The position numbers and the translations under genes were made by a program. Below the pieces are notes generated by a model that saw nothing but the letters and a program-made list of their open reading frames with translations, was not told the DNA's origin and did not search any database. Positions 1 to 8,145 of a stretch of DNA of 35,106 nucleotides are shown here, one piece after another. Location of the stretch: NCBI GenBank assembly GCA_934693235.1, contig CAKUUY010000019.1:1-35106 (forward strand), in the 5' to 3' direction. Source of the DNA: an uncultured Candidatus Melainabacteria bacterium (GTDB lineage: Bacteria; Cyanobacteriota; Vampirovibrionia; Gastranaerophilales; Gastranaerophilaceae). Each line of letters begins with the position of its first letter. Within the stretch, counting starts at the first letter, position 1.

Positions 1-500
1 AACACTCTTTGAACAAATTTTTTAGGAATAGAATGAAAAAAAGATATTTCATTTTCGTCAATATGCCCTAAAAAACCGGCTCGCTCAATGTACTTTTTAG
101 GTACTCGATAAACTACTATCACACCGTTTTCACCGGCGAAAGTTCTTGCGATTTTTCTTTTTGTTGTAGTATGTAAAACCGGATCTCCATGCTGAGTCAA
201 CCCAGTATAACTTGTTATTAACTGCCTTTTTGATAAACCAGAACGTTTTAGAACTTCCTTTCTTGTTAGCCCCGAAGCTGCGGCTACTGATTTTTCATAA
301 TCTGCCCCAAAATGTGTTTTCAAACCACGGTATAGTATTAAATCACCATTTTTAGTTCTTGAAAAACAAGAAAGTGGAATATTAGCTCTATTGCCTGCAG
401 TACAAACTGATTGTATATTTAGCTTGTTTTTGGCTATAGTGTCAACACTGCCTTCAAATTTCCTTGTTGCATATTTTATCAAACTACCTGTTACTTTCAT
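1..500 (-). CDS. Putative ADP-ribosyltransferase-fold protein, C-terminus outside window
   Basis: An open frame starts at an ATG at 500 and runs on the minus strand off the window edge without a stop, giving 166 residues. The order of motifs matches the R-S-E class of ADP-ribosyltransferases: LYRG with Arg-58, then HTTT at 110-113 followed by KIARTFAG (the usual place of the S-T-S strand), then ENE at 149-151 in the place of the E-x-E catalytic turn. Spacing of about 50 and 40 residues fits the fold. There is no signal peptide. The STS strand is Thr-rich rather than Ser-Thr-Ser. It is divergent from yidC. The target and any partner or immunity gene cannot be seen. The fold is inferred from motifs only; an inactive or unrelated protein is possible. 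Confidence 0.55.
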   Translation of the reverse strand, partial: MKVTGSLIKYATRKFEGSVDTIAKNKLNIQSVCTAGNRANIPLSCFSRTKNGDLILYRGLKTHFGADYEKSVAAASGLTRKEVLKRSGLSKRQLITSYTGLTQHGDPVLHTTTKRKIARTFAGENGVIVVYRVPKKYIERAGFLGHIDENEISFFHSIPKKFVQRV

Positions 501-723
501 ATATAACCTAACCTTTTCTAATATTAATCCCTTATTAATATAAAAACTTTTATTGTTAAAAAATTGCGTTTTTATATCGAAAGTTTACAACTTGTTGACT
601 TGCCTATTATTTTATAATAAAGTTTTAGAAGATGTTATTCTGAGGCTATTAGAGATTCTTCATTTATCTCGGAATAACTGTTACTAGACCGAAGAATCAA
701 ATACAAAGAAGAGGATTAGGGAA
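501..723. other. Divergent intergenic region between the ART-like gene and yidC
   Basis: This 223-nt stretch holds an AT-rich inverted repeat (ATATTAAT at 521-528, ATTAATAT at 534-541) near the start of the minus-strand gene, a TATAAT at 613-618 that may serve yidC (its -35 is weak), and a hairpin repeat at 634-678. The yidC ribosome-binding site GAGG is at 711-714. I see no gene in it. Confidence 0.5.
634..678. repeat. Dispersed hairpin repeat, GTTATTCTGAG type
   Basis: GTTATTCTGAG (634-644) is an inverted repeat of CTCGGAATAAC (668-678) with one mismatch. A second inner pair, GATTCTTC (654-661) and GAAGAATC (691-698), overlaps it. The wording resembles the 88-bp element at 32688-32775, which also has a CATTCTGAG-like arm and GATTCTTC. 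I take it as a degenerate copy of the same family, lying in the yidC 5' untranslated region. Confidence 0.5.
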
Positions 724-1812
724 TTGGATTTTACTACTTTAACTATTGAAGTTTTAAAAGCTTTAGCTTCTATTGTAGGTAGCTATGGGCTTGCAATTAT
801 ATTATTAACTGTTGTAATCAGACTTGCTATGTGGCCGTTGAATGTGTCTCAACAACGTTCCATGAAAATGATGCAATCTTTGCAACCAAAAATCAAAGCT
901 ATTCAAGACAGATACAAAAGCAATCCGCAAGTTATGCAACAAAAACTTATGGAATTTTATAAAGAACATAAGTTTAACCCAATGGGTGGATGCTTACCAT
1001 TGTTAATTCAATTGCCGATTTTCATTTTATTGTATTCAGCATTGATGAGTCCGCAATTCATTCAAATAGCAGGAGATGCATCTTTCGGATTTTTAGGAAG
1101 ACTTGATACAACTTTGCGAGCAACAGCCGGCCGATCTTATGACGGAAGTTTCGGTGTTTCTCAAGGTGACACATTTACAATCGGCAAAACTGCTAAAGTG
1201 TATTTACCAAACGAAACTCTTGATAGCGTAAAAGTTAAAAATCCGGCTAAAGCTATTGAAATTCAAGGTGAATTTAAACCGGGTGAAACCGTTGATTTCA
1301 AAATCGACCTTGACCATTTAGATTTAAAATTTGCACAGTTAGACCAAATTGAAAAAGCAGAAATAGCTGTAACTGATATGTCTAACAAAGAAATAGAAAA
1401 CGTTACATTCACAAAAGAAGGAAGTGTTCTAGCAGCATCTGTTCCAACAACTGCTGCCGCAAGATCTTTCCACTGGGATGTTTTTGTTTTGATTGCTTTG
1501 TTTGCGTTAACAATGTTTGCATCTCAAAAAATTATGATGGCTACAAACAAACCAAAAGATGGCACTGTAGACCCGACACAAGAAGCAATTCAAAAATCAA
1601 TGGGAACGTTCATGCCAATTATGATTATCGGTACTTTCGTAATTATTCCTATTCCGGCAGGCGTTTTATTGTACCTTGTAACAAGCAATATTATTCAAAT
1701 TCTTCAAACAGTAATTGTTAATAAACAAATTGATGCAGAACAAGCAAAAACACAAGTTCTGGCAAGCGATTCGGATGTTGCAGGCGCCAAACAAATAAAA
1801 TCAAAAGAGTAA
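724..1812 (+). CDS. yidC: YidC/Oxa1 membrane protein insertase
   Basis: Inserts and folds inner-membrane proteins, alone or with SecYEG. The 362-residue protein begins with TTG; GAGG at 711-714 lies 9 nt upstream and supports this start. Core membrane segments are at about 13-37 (with the groove Arg-33 in VIRLAMWPL), 90-108 (GCLPLLIQLPIFILLY), 251-270 and 295-333 (FMPIMIIG...PAGVLLYLVTSN). A cytoplasmic coiled-coil loop lies at 41-85. Between the second and third segment is an extra extracytoplasmic domain of about 115 residues (130-245), rich in beta-type sequence, ending at FHWDV. An insert at this place with an HWD ending is what I recall from cyanobacterial YidC. There is no large N-terminal periplasmic domain. 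queA follows after 4 nt. rnpA and rpmH, often its neighbours, are not here. Confidence 0.96.
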   Translation: MDFTTLTIEVLKALASIVGSYGLAIILLTVVIRLAMWPLNVSQQRSMKMMQSLQPKIKAIQDRYKSNPQVMQQKLMEFYKEHKFNPMGGCLPLLIQLPIFILLYSALMSPQFIQIAGDASFGFLGRLDTTLRATAGRSYDGSFGVSQGDTFTIGKTAKVYLPNETLDSVKVKNPAKAIEIQGEFKPGETVDFKIDLDHLDLKFAQLDQIEKAEIAVTDMSNKEIENVTFTKEGSVLAASVPTTAAARSFHWDVFVLIALFALTMFASQKIMMATNKPKDGTVDPTQEAIQKSMGTFMPIMIIGTFVIIPIPAGVLLYLVTSNIIQILQTVIVNKQIDAEQAKTQVLASDSDVAGAKQIKSKE

Positions 1813-1816
1813 AATA

Positions 1817-2878
1817 ATGCTAATATCGGAATATGATTACAATTTACCGGAGGAGCTAATCGCTCAAATGCCGGCTGACAAAAGAGAAAATTCGAGAATG
1901 ATGGTTCTAAACCGAAAGGATAGAACCATTTCTCATAAACATTTTTATGACATTGTGGACTTAATCGAACCAAATACACTACTTGTAATGAACAACACCA
2001 AAGTTCTTCCAGCAAGGTTAATGGGGCATAAAGAAACTGGTGCAAAAATAGAAGTATTTTTATTGAAACAAAACCACGAAATACAAAACGAAGGCGAAAC
2101 TTGGGAAGTTCTTATAAAGCCGTCTAAAAGAGTTAAACCGGATACGATTATTAAAATCAGTGAAGAATTGTCCGTAAGAGCAATCAAACGTTTAGAAGAA
2201 AACGGAGAATGGCTTGTTGAATTAATTTTCAAGGGAGATAATATTCTCGATATTTTGCACAGAAACGGAAATATTCCACTTCCTCCATATATTGAAAGGA
2301 AAATTCCAAATGAGGATTTAAAAAAACTCGACTTTGAACGATATCAGACAGTTTATGCAAAAGACGAGGGGTCAGTTGCGGCGCCAACAGCAGGTTTACA
2401 TTTTACAAAAGAAATCCTAAAAAAATTGGAAGAAAAAGGTGTTGAACTTGCTTATGTGACATTGAATGTGGGTTTGGGCACATTCAGGCCAGTTCAATGT
2501 GAAAATATTGAAAAACATAAAATGCATTCCGAAACTTTTGAAATTCCGGAAAAAGCTGCCGAGCAAATAAATAGAGCAAAAGCAGAGGGCAAAAAAATTA
2601 TCGCCGTGGGAACAACAACTGTTCGAACCCTTGAAACAGCATACCAAAAATTCGGATGTATTAAAGCATGCCACGATCATTCCGAATTATTTATCTATCC
2701 GCCTTACGAGTTTAAAGTTATTGACAATTTAATCACAAACTTCCACCTGCCAAAATCAACTCTATTGATGTTGGTTAGCGCATTAGCAGGAAAAGATTTT
2801 ATTTTTGAGGCCTACAAAGAAGCTATTGAAAACAGATACCGATTTTTCTCATACGGCGATTGCATGTACATTTGCTAA
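1817..2878 (+). CDS. queA: S-adenosylmethionine:tRNA ribosyltransferase-isomerase
   Basis: Transfers and isomerises the ribosyl group of AdoMet onto preQ1 in tRNA, giving epoxyqueuosine, the penultimate step of queuosine synthesis. The 353 residues span the full family length and begin with the typical YDYNLPEELIAQMP. Other family blocks are NSRMMVLNR, NNTKVLPARL, VAAPTAGLHFT, NVGLGTFRPV, VGTTTVRTLE and the C-terminal NFHLPKSTLLMLVSA with GDCMYI. The ATG is 4 nt after the yidC stop, so the two are probably co-transcribed and translationally coupled. FolE2 further along the window makes the first precursor of the same pathway; the other queuosine genes are not seen. Confidence 0.97.
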   Translation: MLISEYDYNLPEELIAQMPADKRENSRMMVLNRKDRTISHKHFYDIVDLIEPNTLLVMNNTKVLPARLMGHKETGAKIEVFLLKQNHEIQNEGETWEVLIKPSKRVKPDTIIKISEELSVRAIKRLEENGEWLVELIFKGDNILDILHRNGNIPLPPYIERKIPNEDLKKLDFERYQTVYAKDEGSVAAPTAGLHFTKEILKKLEEKGVELAYVTLNVGLGTFRPVQCENIEKHKMHSETFEIPEKAAEQINRAKAEGKKIIAVGTTTVRTLETAYQKFGCIKACHDHSELFIYPPYEFKVIDNLITNFHLPKSTLLMLVSALAGKDFIFEAYKEAIENRYRFFSYGDCMYIC

Positions 2879-3080
2879 CTTTGTATTATATCTTTAAGAG
2901 ATGTACCTCCAGATTTACTTATCTGTCCATACTTTGTCATTATTTCGCTGAGTAGTGATTTATATTAATTTATAGTTTGACATTCCTCAAAAAATCATTA
3001 ATTCAAATGATATACAACTCAATTCATCAGTGTAAAATATAATTGTAAGATTAGGTAGAAAACTTTTTCAGAGGGAAACA

Positions 3081-3794
3081 ATGTTCTCACAATTTATACA
3101 AAATTTATTGAATTCCGGTGGACAAACACAGGCTATACAAAGATATACACAGCTTAACAATAGAGTAAATGCACCTGTTCAAGAAGCACAAAATCCACTT
3201 GATGCTATTTACCCAAATAACAATAAAATTAATTCTCCATCATTTGAAAAAGTACTGCAATCAAGCACTCAAGCAAACTTTGGAACATTGTTGTTGAACC
3301 CACAATTAAAACATGTCGATGCAAGCATTATTAAAGAAAATCCACAAATTAGTCTTGATAGAGCTTTGCAAGAAGCAGCTGCATTGCAATCAAACATTCC
3401 TACATCAAAAACCGCAACAAAATCACAAGTTTTGAACGTAATTAATCAAGTTTCAAAAAAATATGATGTGGATGAAAAATTAGTCCAAGCATTAATTAAA
3501 CAAGAGTCCGGTTTTAACCCGAAAGCCAAATCAAAAGCTGGAGCAATGGGATTAATGCAATTAATGCCATCAACGGCTAAAAATTTAGGAGTAAAAGACC
3601 CTTATAATATGGTTCAAAATGTAGAGGGCGGAGTAAAATATTTAAAATCAATGCTTAATAAATATAATGGCAATGTTATTTTAGCGCTTGCCGCTTATAA
3701 TGCTGGGCCGAATGCGGTTGACAAGTATTCTGGAGTTCCTCCATATAAAGAAACTCAAAACTATGTAAAAAACATCTTAGCTAACTATCTATAA
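3081..3794 (+). CDS. Lytic transglycosylase (SLT domain)
   Basis: Predicted to cleave the beta-1,4 bond of peptidoglycan with formation of an anhydro-muramyl end. The SLT domain is at about 118-235: VSKKYDVDEKLVQALIKQES with catalytic Glu-142 in KQESGF, then AGAMGLMQLMPSTAKNLG and LALAAYNAGP. Residues 1-115 are polar, Gln/Asn-rich and look disordered. No signal peptide or lipobox is visible, which is odd for an enzyme acting in the periplasm; it may leave by another route or be carried by an appendage apparatus. The start ATG has AGAGGG (3071-3076) a few nt upstream. TATAAT at 3038-3043 may be its -10 box. The next gene has its own promoter. Confidence 0.9.
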   Translation: MFSQFIQNLLNSGGQTQAIQRYTQLNNRVNAPVQEAQNPLDAIYPNNNKINSPSFEKVLQSSTQANFGTLLLNPQLKHVDASIIKENPQISLDRALQEAAALQSNIPTSKTATKSQVLNVINQVSKKYDVDEKLVQALIKQESGFNPKAKSKAGAMGLMQLMPSTAKNLGVKDPYNMVQNVEGGVKYLKSMLNKYNGNVILALAAYNAGPNAVDKYSGVPPYKETQNYVKNILANYL

Positions 3795-3806
3795 AATGTA
3801 AGTTTC

Positions 3807-3835
3807 TTGCCCACTTTATTTGTTTTTGGTACAAT
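3807..3835 (+). promoter_or_regulatory. Promoter of the MCE-lpxK pair
   Basis: TTGCCC (3807-3812), a 17-nt spacer and TACAAT (3830-3835) lie 25 nt before the ATG at 3861. The -35 box contains a TTG in frame with the gene, so an upstream TTG start at 3807 should not be used. Confidence 0.5.
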
Positions 3836-3860
3836 GGTTGCAAATAGGAAAGGGCGACAA

Positions 3861-5222
3861 ATGAAATTTTCATCATCTTTTAAAGTAGGACTCTTAACTC
3901 TTTTAGCTCTTGTATTGCTAATTGGTGTTGTATTTAAAGTTAAAGGTAGAACTTTTTCTTCAGCAGATAGGGTTGAAATTCAGTTTAAAGATGTTAACGG
4001 ACTACGTCCAGGAGCCGGAGTCCAGATGATGGGCTTACGTGTCGGACAAGTAGAAGAAATTACACCTATAGTCGACGGAGAAAACAGTTATGTTAAAGTT
4101 AAATTTGTAATAACTGACCCGAATGTAGAAATTCCAAAAGCTTCGACTTTTTCTATTCAACAATCCGGCTTAATTGGAGAATTGTTCCTTGAAATTACCC
4201 CTCCTAAGGTTAGAACAGTTTATATTCCTATGTTAAATAAAGATATTTTATACAAAGATGATAATGTTCGAATGAAATTGGATAAAGAATATTATGATGT
4301 CGGAAAAATAAAAAACATTGAAGTTGTATCAAAAGATGTTGTTCCATTCTCTGTTAAAGATAGGATTAAAACAAATTACGCATATAAAATTGACTATGTG
4401 ATAAATCTTCCGGGACTTATATTACCTGAGTTTTTGAAAGGCAAAGTTGTTAGAGGAAACGGAACAAATAAACTTTTAATTTCTACTTTGGATGATATTA
4501 CGTTACCTTATCCAAAACAAACATCGCCTTATACAATCGTTGAACCGATGAGAATTGCTGACTTTATGGATTGGCAGTACAGAGCAGCGGAATCTTTGAC
4601 AGAAACAAATAAAAAAATCAATGATTTGCTTTCTGATCAAGTCATTGCAGAATTGAAAATGTCCGTACAAAATATAAACTCTTTGACCGGTCAAACAAGT
4701 ATCACAATGGGAAAACTTAACAGTTTAATTGACGATTCAAGCAGTGATTTAAAACAATTAATGGTTATGATGGACAAGGCAACAACAGATTTCAATATGT
4801 TATCTTATAATATCAATAACATTATTGGAGACCCTCAATTCAAGACTACAGTTATGTCTACAGCAAATTCAGTGGATAAACTTTCTCAAAACTTGAACAA
4901 AATTATCGGAAACGAAAAAGAGGCTGAGCAAATGGCAGAAGACTTACGTGCAATTACTCACAATGTCAATGAAATCAGTGGTTACGTAAATTCGATAACT
5001 AAAGACGATCAATTAAAAAAAGACATAAATCGTGCAGTTGCAAATGTTAATACAGCAATGGTTGATATTTCTACAACATTGAATACTGTTAACAAACTTA
5101 CTCCGGAAAAGAAAACGGAATTACAATCAATCATTGAAGACACAAGAGAAACAACTTGTAATTTAAGAAAATTCTCTGAAAAATTAAACAAGAGATTTTT
5201 ACTTTGGAGATTGATGTTCTAA
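3861..5222 (+). CDS. MCE-domain (MlaD-like) lipid transport protein
   Basis: Likely the substrate-binding, membrane-anchored part of an ABC system that moves lipids between inner and outer membrane. The start is the ATG at 3861 with GGAAAGGG (3847-3854) in front, giving 453 residues. One membrane anchor is at about 8-26, followed directly by a single MCE domain at about 36-125 (VEIQFKDVNGLRPGAGVQMMGLRVGQVEEI, split here by its fold, and SGLIGELFLEITPP). A middle region of about 100 residues has no clear match. Residues about 230-440 form long helical, Asn/Thr/Leu-rich segments as in MCE proteins that oligomerise through a helical tube. MlaE and MlaF partners are not in the window. Its TAA shares one base with the lpxK ATG. 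Confidence 0.88.
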   Translation: MKFSSSFKVGLLTLLALVLLIGVVFKVKGRTFSSADRVEIQFKDVNGLRPGAGVQMMGLRVGQVEEITPIVDGENSYVKVKFVITDPNVEIPKASTFSIQQSGLIGELFLEITPPKVRTVYIPMLNKDILYKDDNVRMKLDKEYYDVGKIKNIEVVSKDVVPFSVKDRIKTNYAYKIDYVINLPGLILPEFLKGKVVRGNGTNKLLISTLDDITLPYPKQTSPYTIVEPMRIADFMDWQYRAAESLTETNKKINDLLSDQVIAELKMSVQNINSLTGQTSITMGKLNSLIDDSSSDLKQLMVMMDKATTDFNMLSYNINNIIGDPQFKTTVMSTANSVDKLSQNLNKIIGNEKEAEQMAEDLRAITHNVNEISGYVNSITKDDQLKKDINRAVANVNTAMVDISTTLNTVNKLTPEKKTELQSIIEDTRETTCNLRKFSEKLNKRFLLWRLMF

Positions 5223-6232
5223 TGAATTTTAAAACAGAAATTACCAAAATACATTATGATAAAAACGCAAAGGGATTGTTCGTAAAACTTTTAGAGCTAG
5301 GTTCTATTTTTTATGGAATTGGAAGTACAATAAAAAGTAAACTTTACGATAAAGGGATTCTTAATCCTAAAAAGGTAAATGCATTTGTTATTTCCGTCGG
5401 CAATATCACAACTGGCGGAGTAGGAAAAACTCCAGTTGTTTCAGAGATTGCAAAATATTTAATTGATAATGAAGAAAAAGTTGCAATTATTTCAAGAGGT
5501 TATGGTGGCAAACTTTCTAACAAAAAAATTAACATAATTTCTGATGGAGAAAATATTTTTTATAACGCAAAACTAGCTGGTGATGAACCTTTTTGGCTTG
5601 CTCAAAATACAAAAGGCTGTATCGTTATAACAACAAAAAACCGTTATAAAGGAGCTAAATTTGCAATTGAAAAGTTTAGAGCAACAAAAATTATTTTAGA
5701 CGACGGATTTCAACACAGAAAACTATATCGCAACTTAGATATAGTTTTGATGGATAGTAAAATGGGATTCGGAAACGAAAAACTACTTCCGGCAGGACCT
5801 TTAAGAGAGGGGCTGGAAGCTTTCTCAAGGATTAATAAATTAGTTATAGTAAGTAAAGATGTAAACCATTCTCGCGCCGAAAAATTAGCTAAAATTATGG
5901 CTAAAAAGATGAAAGTTTCTACTACCGTTTGCAAAACAGAACCGAATTTTGTATATAATATAAAAACAGGCGAAAAACTCGCAAATGACGCTGAAATTAC
6001 TGCCATTTGTGCAATTGGTCAACCAAAACAATTTTATCAATTTTTAGATAGCTACAAAATTAAACAGACAATAGACTTTGATGATCATCATATTTATACA
6101 GAGCAAGAACTTCCAATTGGTATCATAGTAACAACCGAAAAAGATGCCGTAAAAATGAAAGATTTCACCCGTAACGACATTTACGCATTAAAACTAAAAA
6201 CAAGTATAGATGTTGCAGACTTACTAAAATAA
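5222..6232 (+). CDS. lpxK: Tetraacyldisaccharide 4'-kinase
   Basis: Phosphorylates the 4' position of the lipid A disaccharide precursor at the inner face of the inner membrane. Visible motifs are the Walker A stretch SVGNITTGGVGKTP (59-71), GDEPFWLA, LDDGFQHR (family hallmark) and LLPAGPLRE, with EKDAVKMKD near the C-terminus. The chosen ATG overlaps the stop of the MCE gene by one base and has TTGGAGA at 5203-5209; the protein is then 336 residues, normal for LpxK. A TTG at 5204 is in frame but overlaps that binding site. The overlap implies coupling of outer-membrane lipid transport with lipid A synthesis. This gene is the clearest sign that the organism is diderm and makes lipid A. Confidence 0.95.
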   Translation: MNFKTEITKIHYDKNAKGLFVKLLELGSIFYGIGSTIKSKLYDKGILNPKKVNAFVISVGNITTGGVGKTPVVSEIAKYLIDNEEKVAIISRGYGGKLSNKKINIISDGENIFYNAKLAGDEPFWLAQNTKGCIVITTKNRYKGAKFAIEKFRATKIILDDGFQHRKLYRNLDIVLMDSKMGFGNEKLLPAGPLREGLEAFSRINKLVIVSKDVNHSRAEKLAKIMAKKMKVSTTVCKTEPNFVYNIKTGEKLANDAEITAICAIGQPKQFYQFLDSYKIKQTIDFDDHHIYTEQELPIGIIVTTEKDAVKMKDFTRNDIYALKLKTSIDVADLLK

Positions 6233-6252
6233 TTATTTATTTCAATATTTCA

Positions 6253-6277
6253 TATAAAAAGATGTATACTTTTTATA
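6253..6277 (+). terminator. Weak AT-rich hairpin after lpxK
   Basis: TATAAAAAG (6253-6261) pairs with CTTTTTATA (6269-6277) around a 7-nt loop. The stem has a single G-C pair, so it is a weak terminator at best; it could equally be part of the promoter of the next gene. Confidence 0.25.
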
Positions 6278-6298
6278 AGATTTCATTATTATGTAATT

Positions 6299-6832
6299 AT
6301 GAGGAAATTTTTAGCTTTAGCTTTTATACTTCTTTTCGCTAGCAACTTCACTCTTGCGGAGGGAGATTTGTGGGATAATTTTGGCGACCAAAATGTATAC
6401 GGACAACAAGCCGTAACTGATCAAGATTTTCAAAAGGCAATTGACAGCAAGAAACAAAAACAAAAAAAGAAAAAAAATAAAAATATTCCCAAAGGGGAAA
6501 GTTTTTCACAAAGTAATGAAACAGAAGCTATAACAAATACTACAAAAGAACTTCCGGTTCTTTTAATTCCATTGACTCTGAAAGTCGGTGATGGAATAAT
6601 TCCTATCGGGCATTATCAAGTTGAGGGTAAAAAAGAAGCCGGACAAACTTTTATAATGCTCTATCAAGGTCATAATATTATGGCAAAAATTCCTGCAGAA
6701 GAGACAAATGACGATTTTGGGGAACAAACTATTAACTTTGTAAAACTATTACCCCATGGAAATTACCACGTGCAAATTATATACGGTTGTCTTGATTTCA
6801 ACGCATATTCAGTGATTGACATTGCGGAATAA
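6299..6832 (+). CDS. Secreted or periplasmic protein of unknown function
   Basis: A 177-residue protein with a clear signal peptide (MRKFLALAFILLFASNFTLA, cleavage near 20-21). After it come an acidic stretch, a Lys/Gln run at about 52-62, and from about 80 a beta-rich domain with LLIPLTLKVGDGIIPIGHY and VKLLPHGNYHVQIIYG. I do not recognise the family. There is no Shine-Dalgarno sequence; a TATTAT (6287-6292) lies exactly 6 nt before the ATG, so translation may start from a leaderless transcript. The 3' end carries the deoB promoter. Confidence 0.75.
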   Translation: MRKFLALAFILLFASNFTLAEGDLWDNFGDQNVYGQQAVTDQDFQKAIDSKKQKQKKKKNKNIPKGESFSQSNETEAITNTTKELPVLLIPLTLKVGDGIIPIGHYQVEGKKEAGQTFIMLYQGHNIMAKIPAEETNDDFGEQTINFVKLLPHGNYHVQIIYGCLDFNAYSVIDIAE

Positions 6833-6844
6833 AATTGCTAAAAT
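6816..6844 (+). promoter_or_regulatory. Promoter of deoB
   Basis: TTGACA (6816-6821), a 17-nt spacer ending in TGC (extended -10) and TAAAAT (6839-6844). It overlaps the end of the preceding gene and predicts a transcript start near 6851, just ahead of the binding site AAGGGG. This is one of the best sigma-70 promoters in the window. Confidence 0.7.
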
Positions 6845-6869
6845 TGAGTCAAGAAAAGGGGTAAAAATT

Positions 6870-8048
6870 ATGAAACGAGCAATTGTAATGGTTATCGACT
6901 CTATGGGTACTGGTGCAATGCCTGATTGTAGAGAGTTTAACGATATTCCGGAATGTAATACTTTAAAACATGTATGTGAATTTAATAACGGATTAAATGT
7001 CCCAAACATGGAAAAAATGGGGTTGGGCAATATTCAAGATTACATGGGAATCAAAAAAGTTGAAACCCCTACAGCACAATACGGAATTATGGAAGAAAAG
7101 TCAAAAGGAAAAGACACAACAACCGGTCACTGGGAAATGGCAGGAATTGTCTCTGCAAAGCCATTTGCAACATTTCCAAACGGGTTTCCCAAAGAACTTG
7201 TTGATGAATTTGTAAAAGAAACAAATTGCGGTGGCATTTTAGCTAACAAACCTGCAAGCGGAACTGCAATCATTGCAGAATTGAACGATGAACACCATAA
7301 AACCAAATTTCCTATTGTTTACACTAGTGCTGACAGTGTTTTCCAAATTGCAGTTGATACTGATTTAATTCCGCTTGAAACGTTGTACAAATGGTGTGTA
7401 ACAGCAAGAAAGATTTTAGACGATGGAGGATGGAATGTTTCTCGAGTAATTGCTCGACCTTATAAAATTATTGATGGCAAACCAACTAGAATTTCTAAGG
7501 ATAGGAGAGATTATTCAATGATTCCACCTCATTCTGTTTTGAATGAAATCAAGGATAAGGGAGCAAAAGTTGTCGGAATTGGAAAAATTGAAGATATTTT
7601 CTCTAAATCAGGAATTACTCACGCAATCCACACAGGTTGCAACAGAGAGGGCCTAGAACTTACGTTGAAAGCTGTAAAAAACGAATTGAATTTAGATGAA
7701 ATTGCTTATGATAAAAATGCAAAATATTCTAATCCAAATTCATTAATATTTACAAACCTTGTAGATACAGACATGCTTTTTGGTCATAGAAACGATGCAA
7801 AAGGCTACGGCAACGCGATAGAGGAAGTTGATACATACATTGACGATATCATTAACGCTATGAGCAATGATGATTTGTTAATCATTACAGCTGACCACGG
7901 TTGCGACCCGACAGTTCCCGGGACTGACCACACAAGAGAATTTGTTCCAATTCTTGTTTTCAACAAAAAGCAAAATGGCGAAAACCTTGGTATGATTAAA
8001 GGTTTTGACTATATTGCAGGAAGAATTAAAAATTGGTTAGAAATATAA
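6870..8048 (+). CDS. deoB: Phosphopentomutase
   Basis: Interconverts ribose 1-phosphate or deoxyribose 1-phosphate and the 5-phosphates, linking nucleoside salvage to the pentose pathway. It belongs to the alkaline-phosphatase superfamily. The ATG at 6870 has AAGGGG 8 nt upstream and gives 392 residues, the normal length. Metal-site motifs are VIDSMGTGAMPD (Asp-10), KGKDTTTGHWEMAG with the phospho-acceptor Thr expected at about residue 85, and the C-terminal ITADHGCDPTVPGTDHTRE. An earlier in-frame TTG at 6816 is the -35 box of its own promoter and is rejected as a start. It has no nucleoside phosphorylase neighbour here. Confidence 0.96.
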   Translation: MKRAIVMVIDSMGTGAMPDCREFNDIPECNTLKHVCEFNNGLNVPNMEKMGLGNIQDYMGIKKVETPTAQYGIMEEKSKGKDTTTGHWEMAGIVSAKPFATFPNGFPKELVDEFVKETNCGGILANKPASGTAIIAELNDEHHKTKFPIVYTSADSVFQIAVDTDLIPLETLYKWCVTARKILDDGGWNVSRVIARPYKIIDGKPTRISKDRRDYSMIPPHSVLNEIKDKGAKVVGIGKIEDIFSKSGITHAIHTGCNREGLELTLKAVKNELNLDEIAYDKNAKYSNPNSLIFTNLVDTDMLFGHRNDAKGYGNAIEEVDTYIDDIINAMSNDDLLIITADHGCDPTVPGTDHTREFVPILVFNKKQNGENLGMIKGFDYIAGRIKNWLEI

Positions 8049-8064
8049 TTTTTACTTTATCCAA

Positions 8065-8093
8065 TTGAAATTTAAAATCTTTTATATTACAAT
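8065..8093 (+). promoter_or_regulatory. Promoter of the ferredoxin gene
   Basis: TTGAAA (8065-8070), a 17-nt spacer and TACAAT (8088-8093). The transcript would start near 8100, so that the mRNA begins at or in the hairpin at 8098-8117. Confidence 0.6.
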
Positions 8094-8097
8094 CAGG

Positions 8098-8117
8098 ATT
8101 GTGAAGAGATTCACAAT
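8098..8117 (+). promoter_or_regulatory. 5'-end hairpin with GAGA (GNRA) tetraloop
   Basis: ATTGTGAA (8098-8105) pairs perfectly with TTCACAAT (8110-8117) around a GAGA loop, a GNRA tetraloop. It sits at the predicted 5' end of the ferredoxin mRNA, clear of the AAGGAG at 8131-8136. A role in protecting the mRNA end, or as an operator (the arms also form a DNA palindrome), is inference. Confidence 0.45.
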
Positions 8118-8145
8118 TGTATAAATTAATAAGGAGAATGTAGAA

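Noticed and set aside
2417..2680. Antisense frames within queA, yidC, pckA and other genes
   Set aside because: They lie inside well-supported genes, have no binding site and no recognisable domain.
3807..3860. Upstream TTG start for the MCE protein
   Set aside because: The TTG is the start of a -35 box (TTGCCC-N17-TACAAT), and the ATG at 3861 has a good binding site and places the membrane anchor at the N-terminus.
5204..5221. TTG start for lpxK at 5204
   Set aside because: It overlaps the binding site TTGGAGA; the ATG at 5222 overlaps the preceding stop in the usual coupled way.
6816..6869. Upstream TTG start for deoB
   Set aside because: The TTG belongs to the TTGACA -35 box; DeoB proteins begin at the KRAIVMVIDS stretch, and AAGGGG precedes the ATG at 6870.
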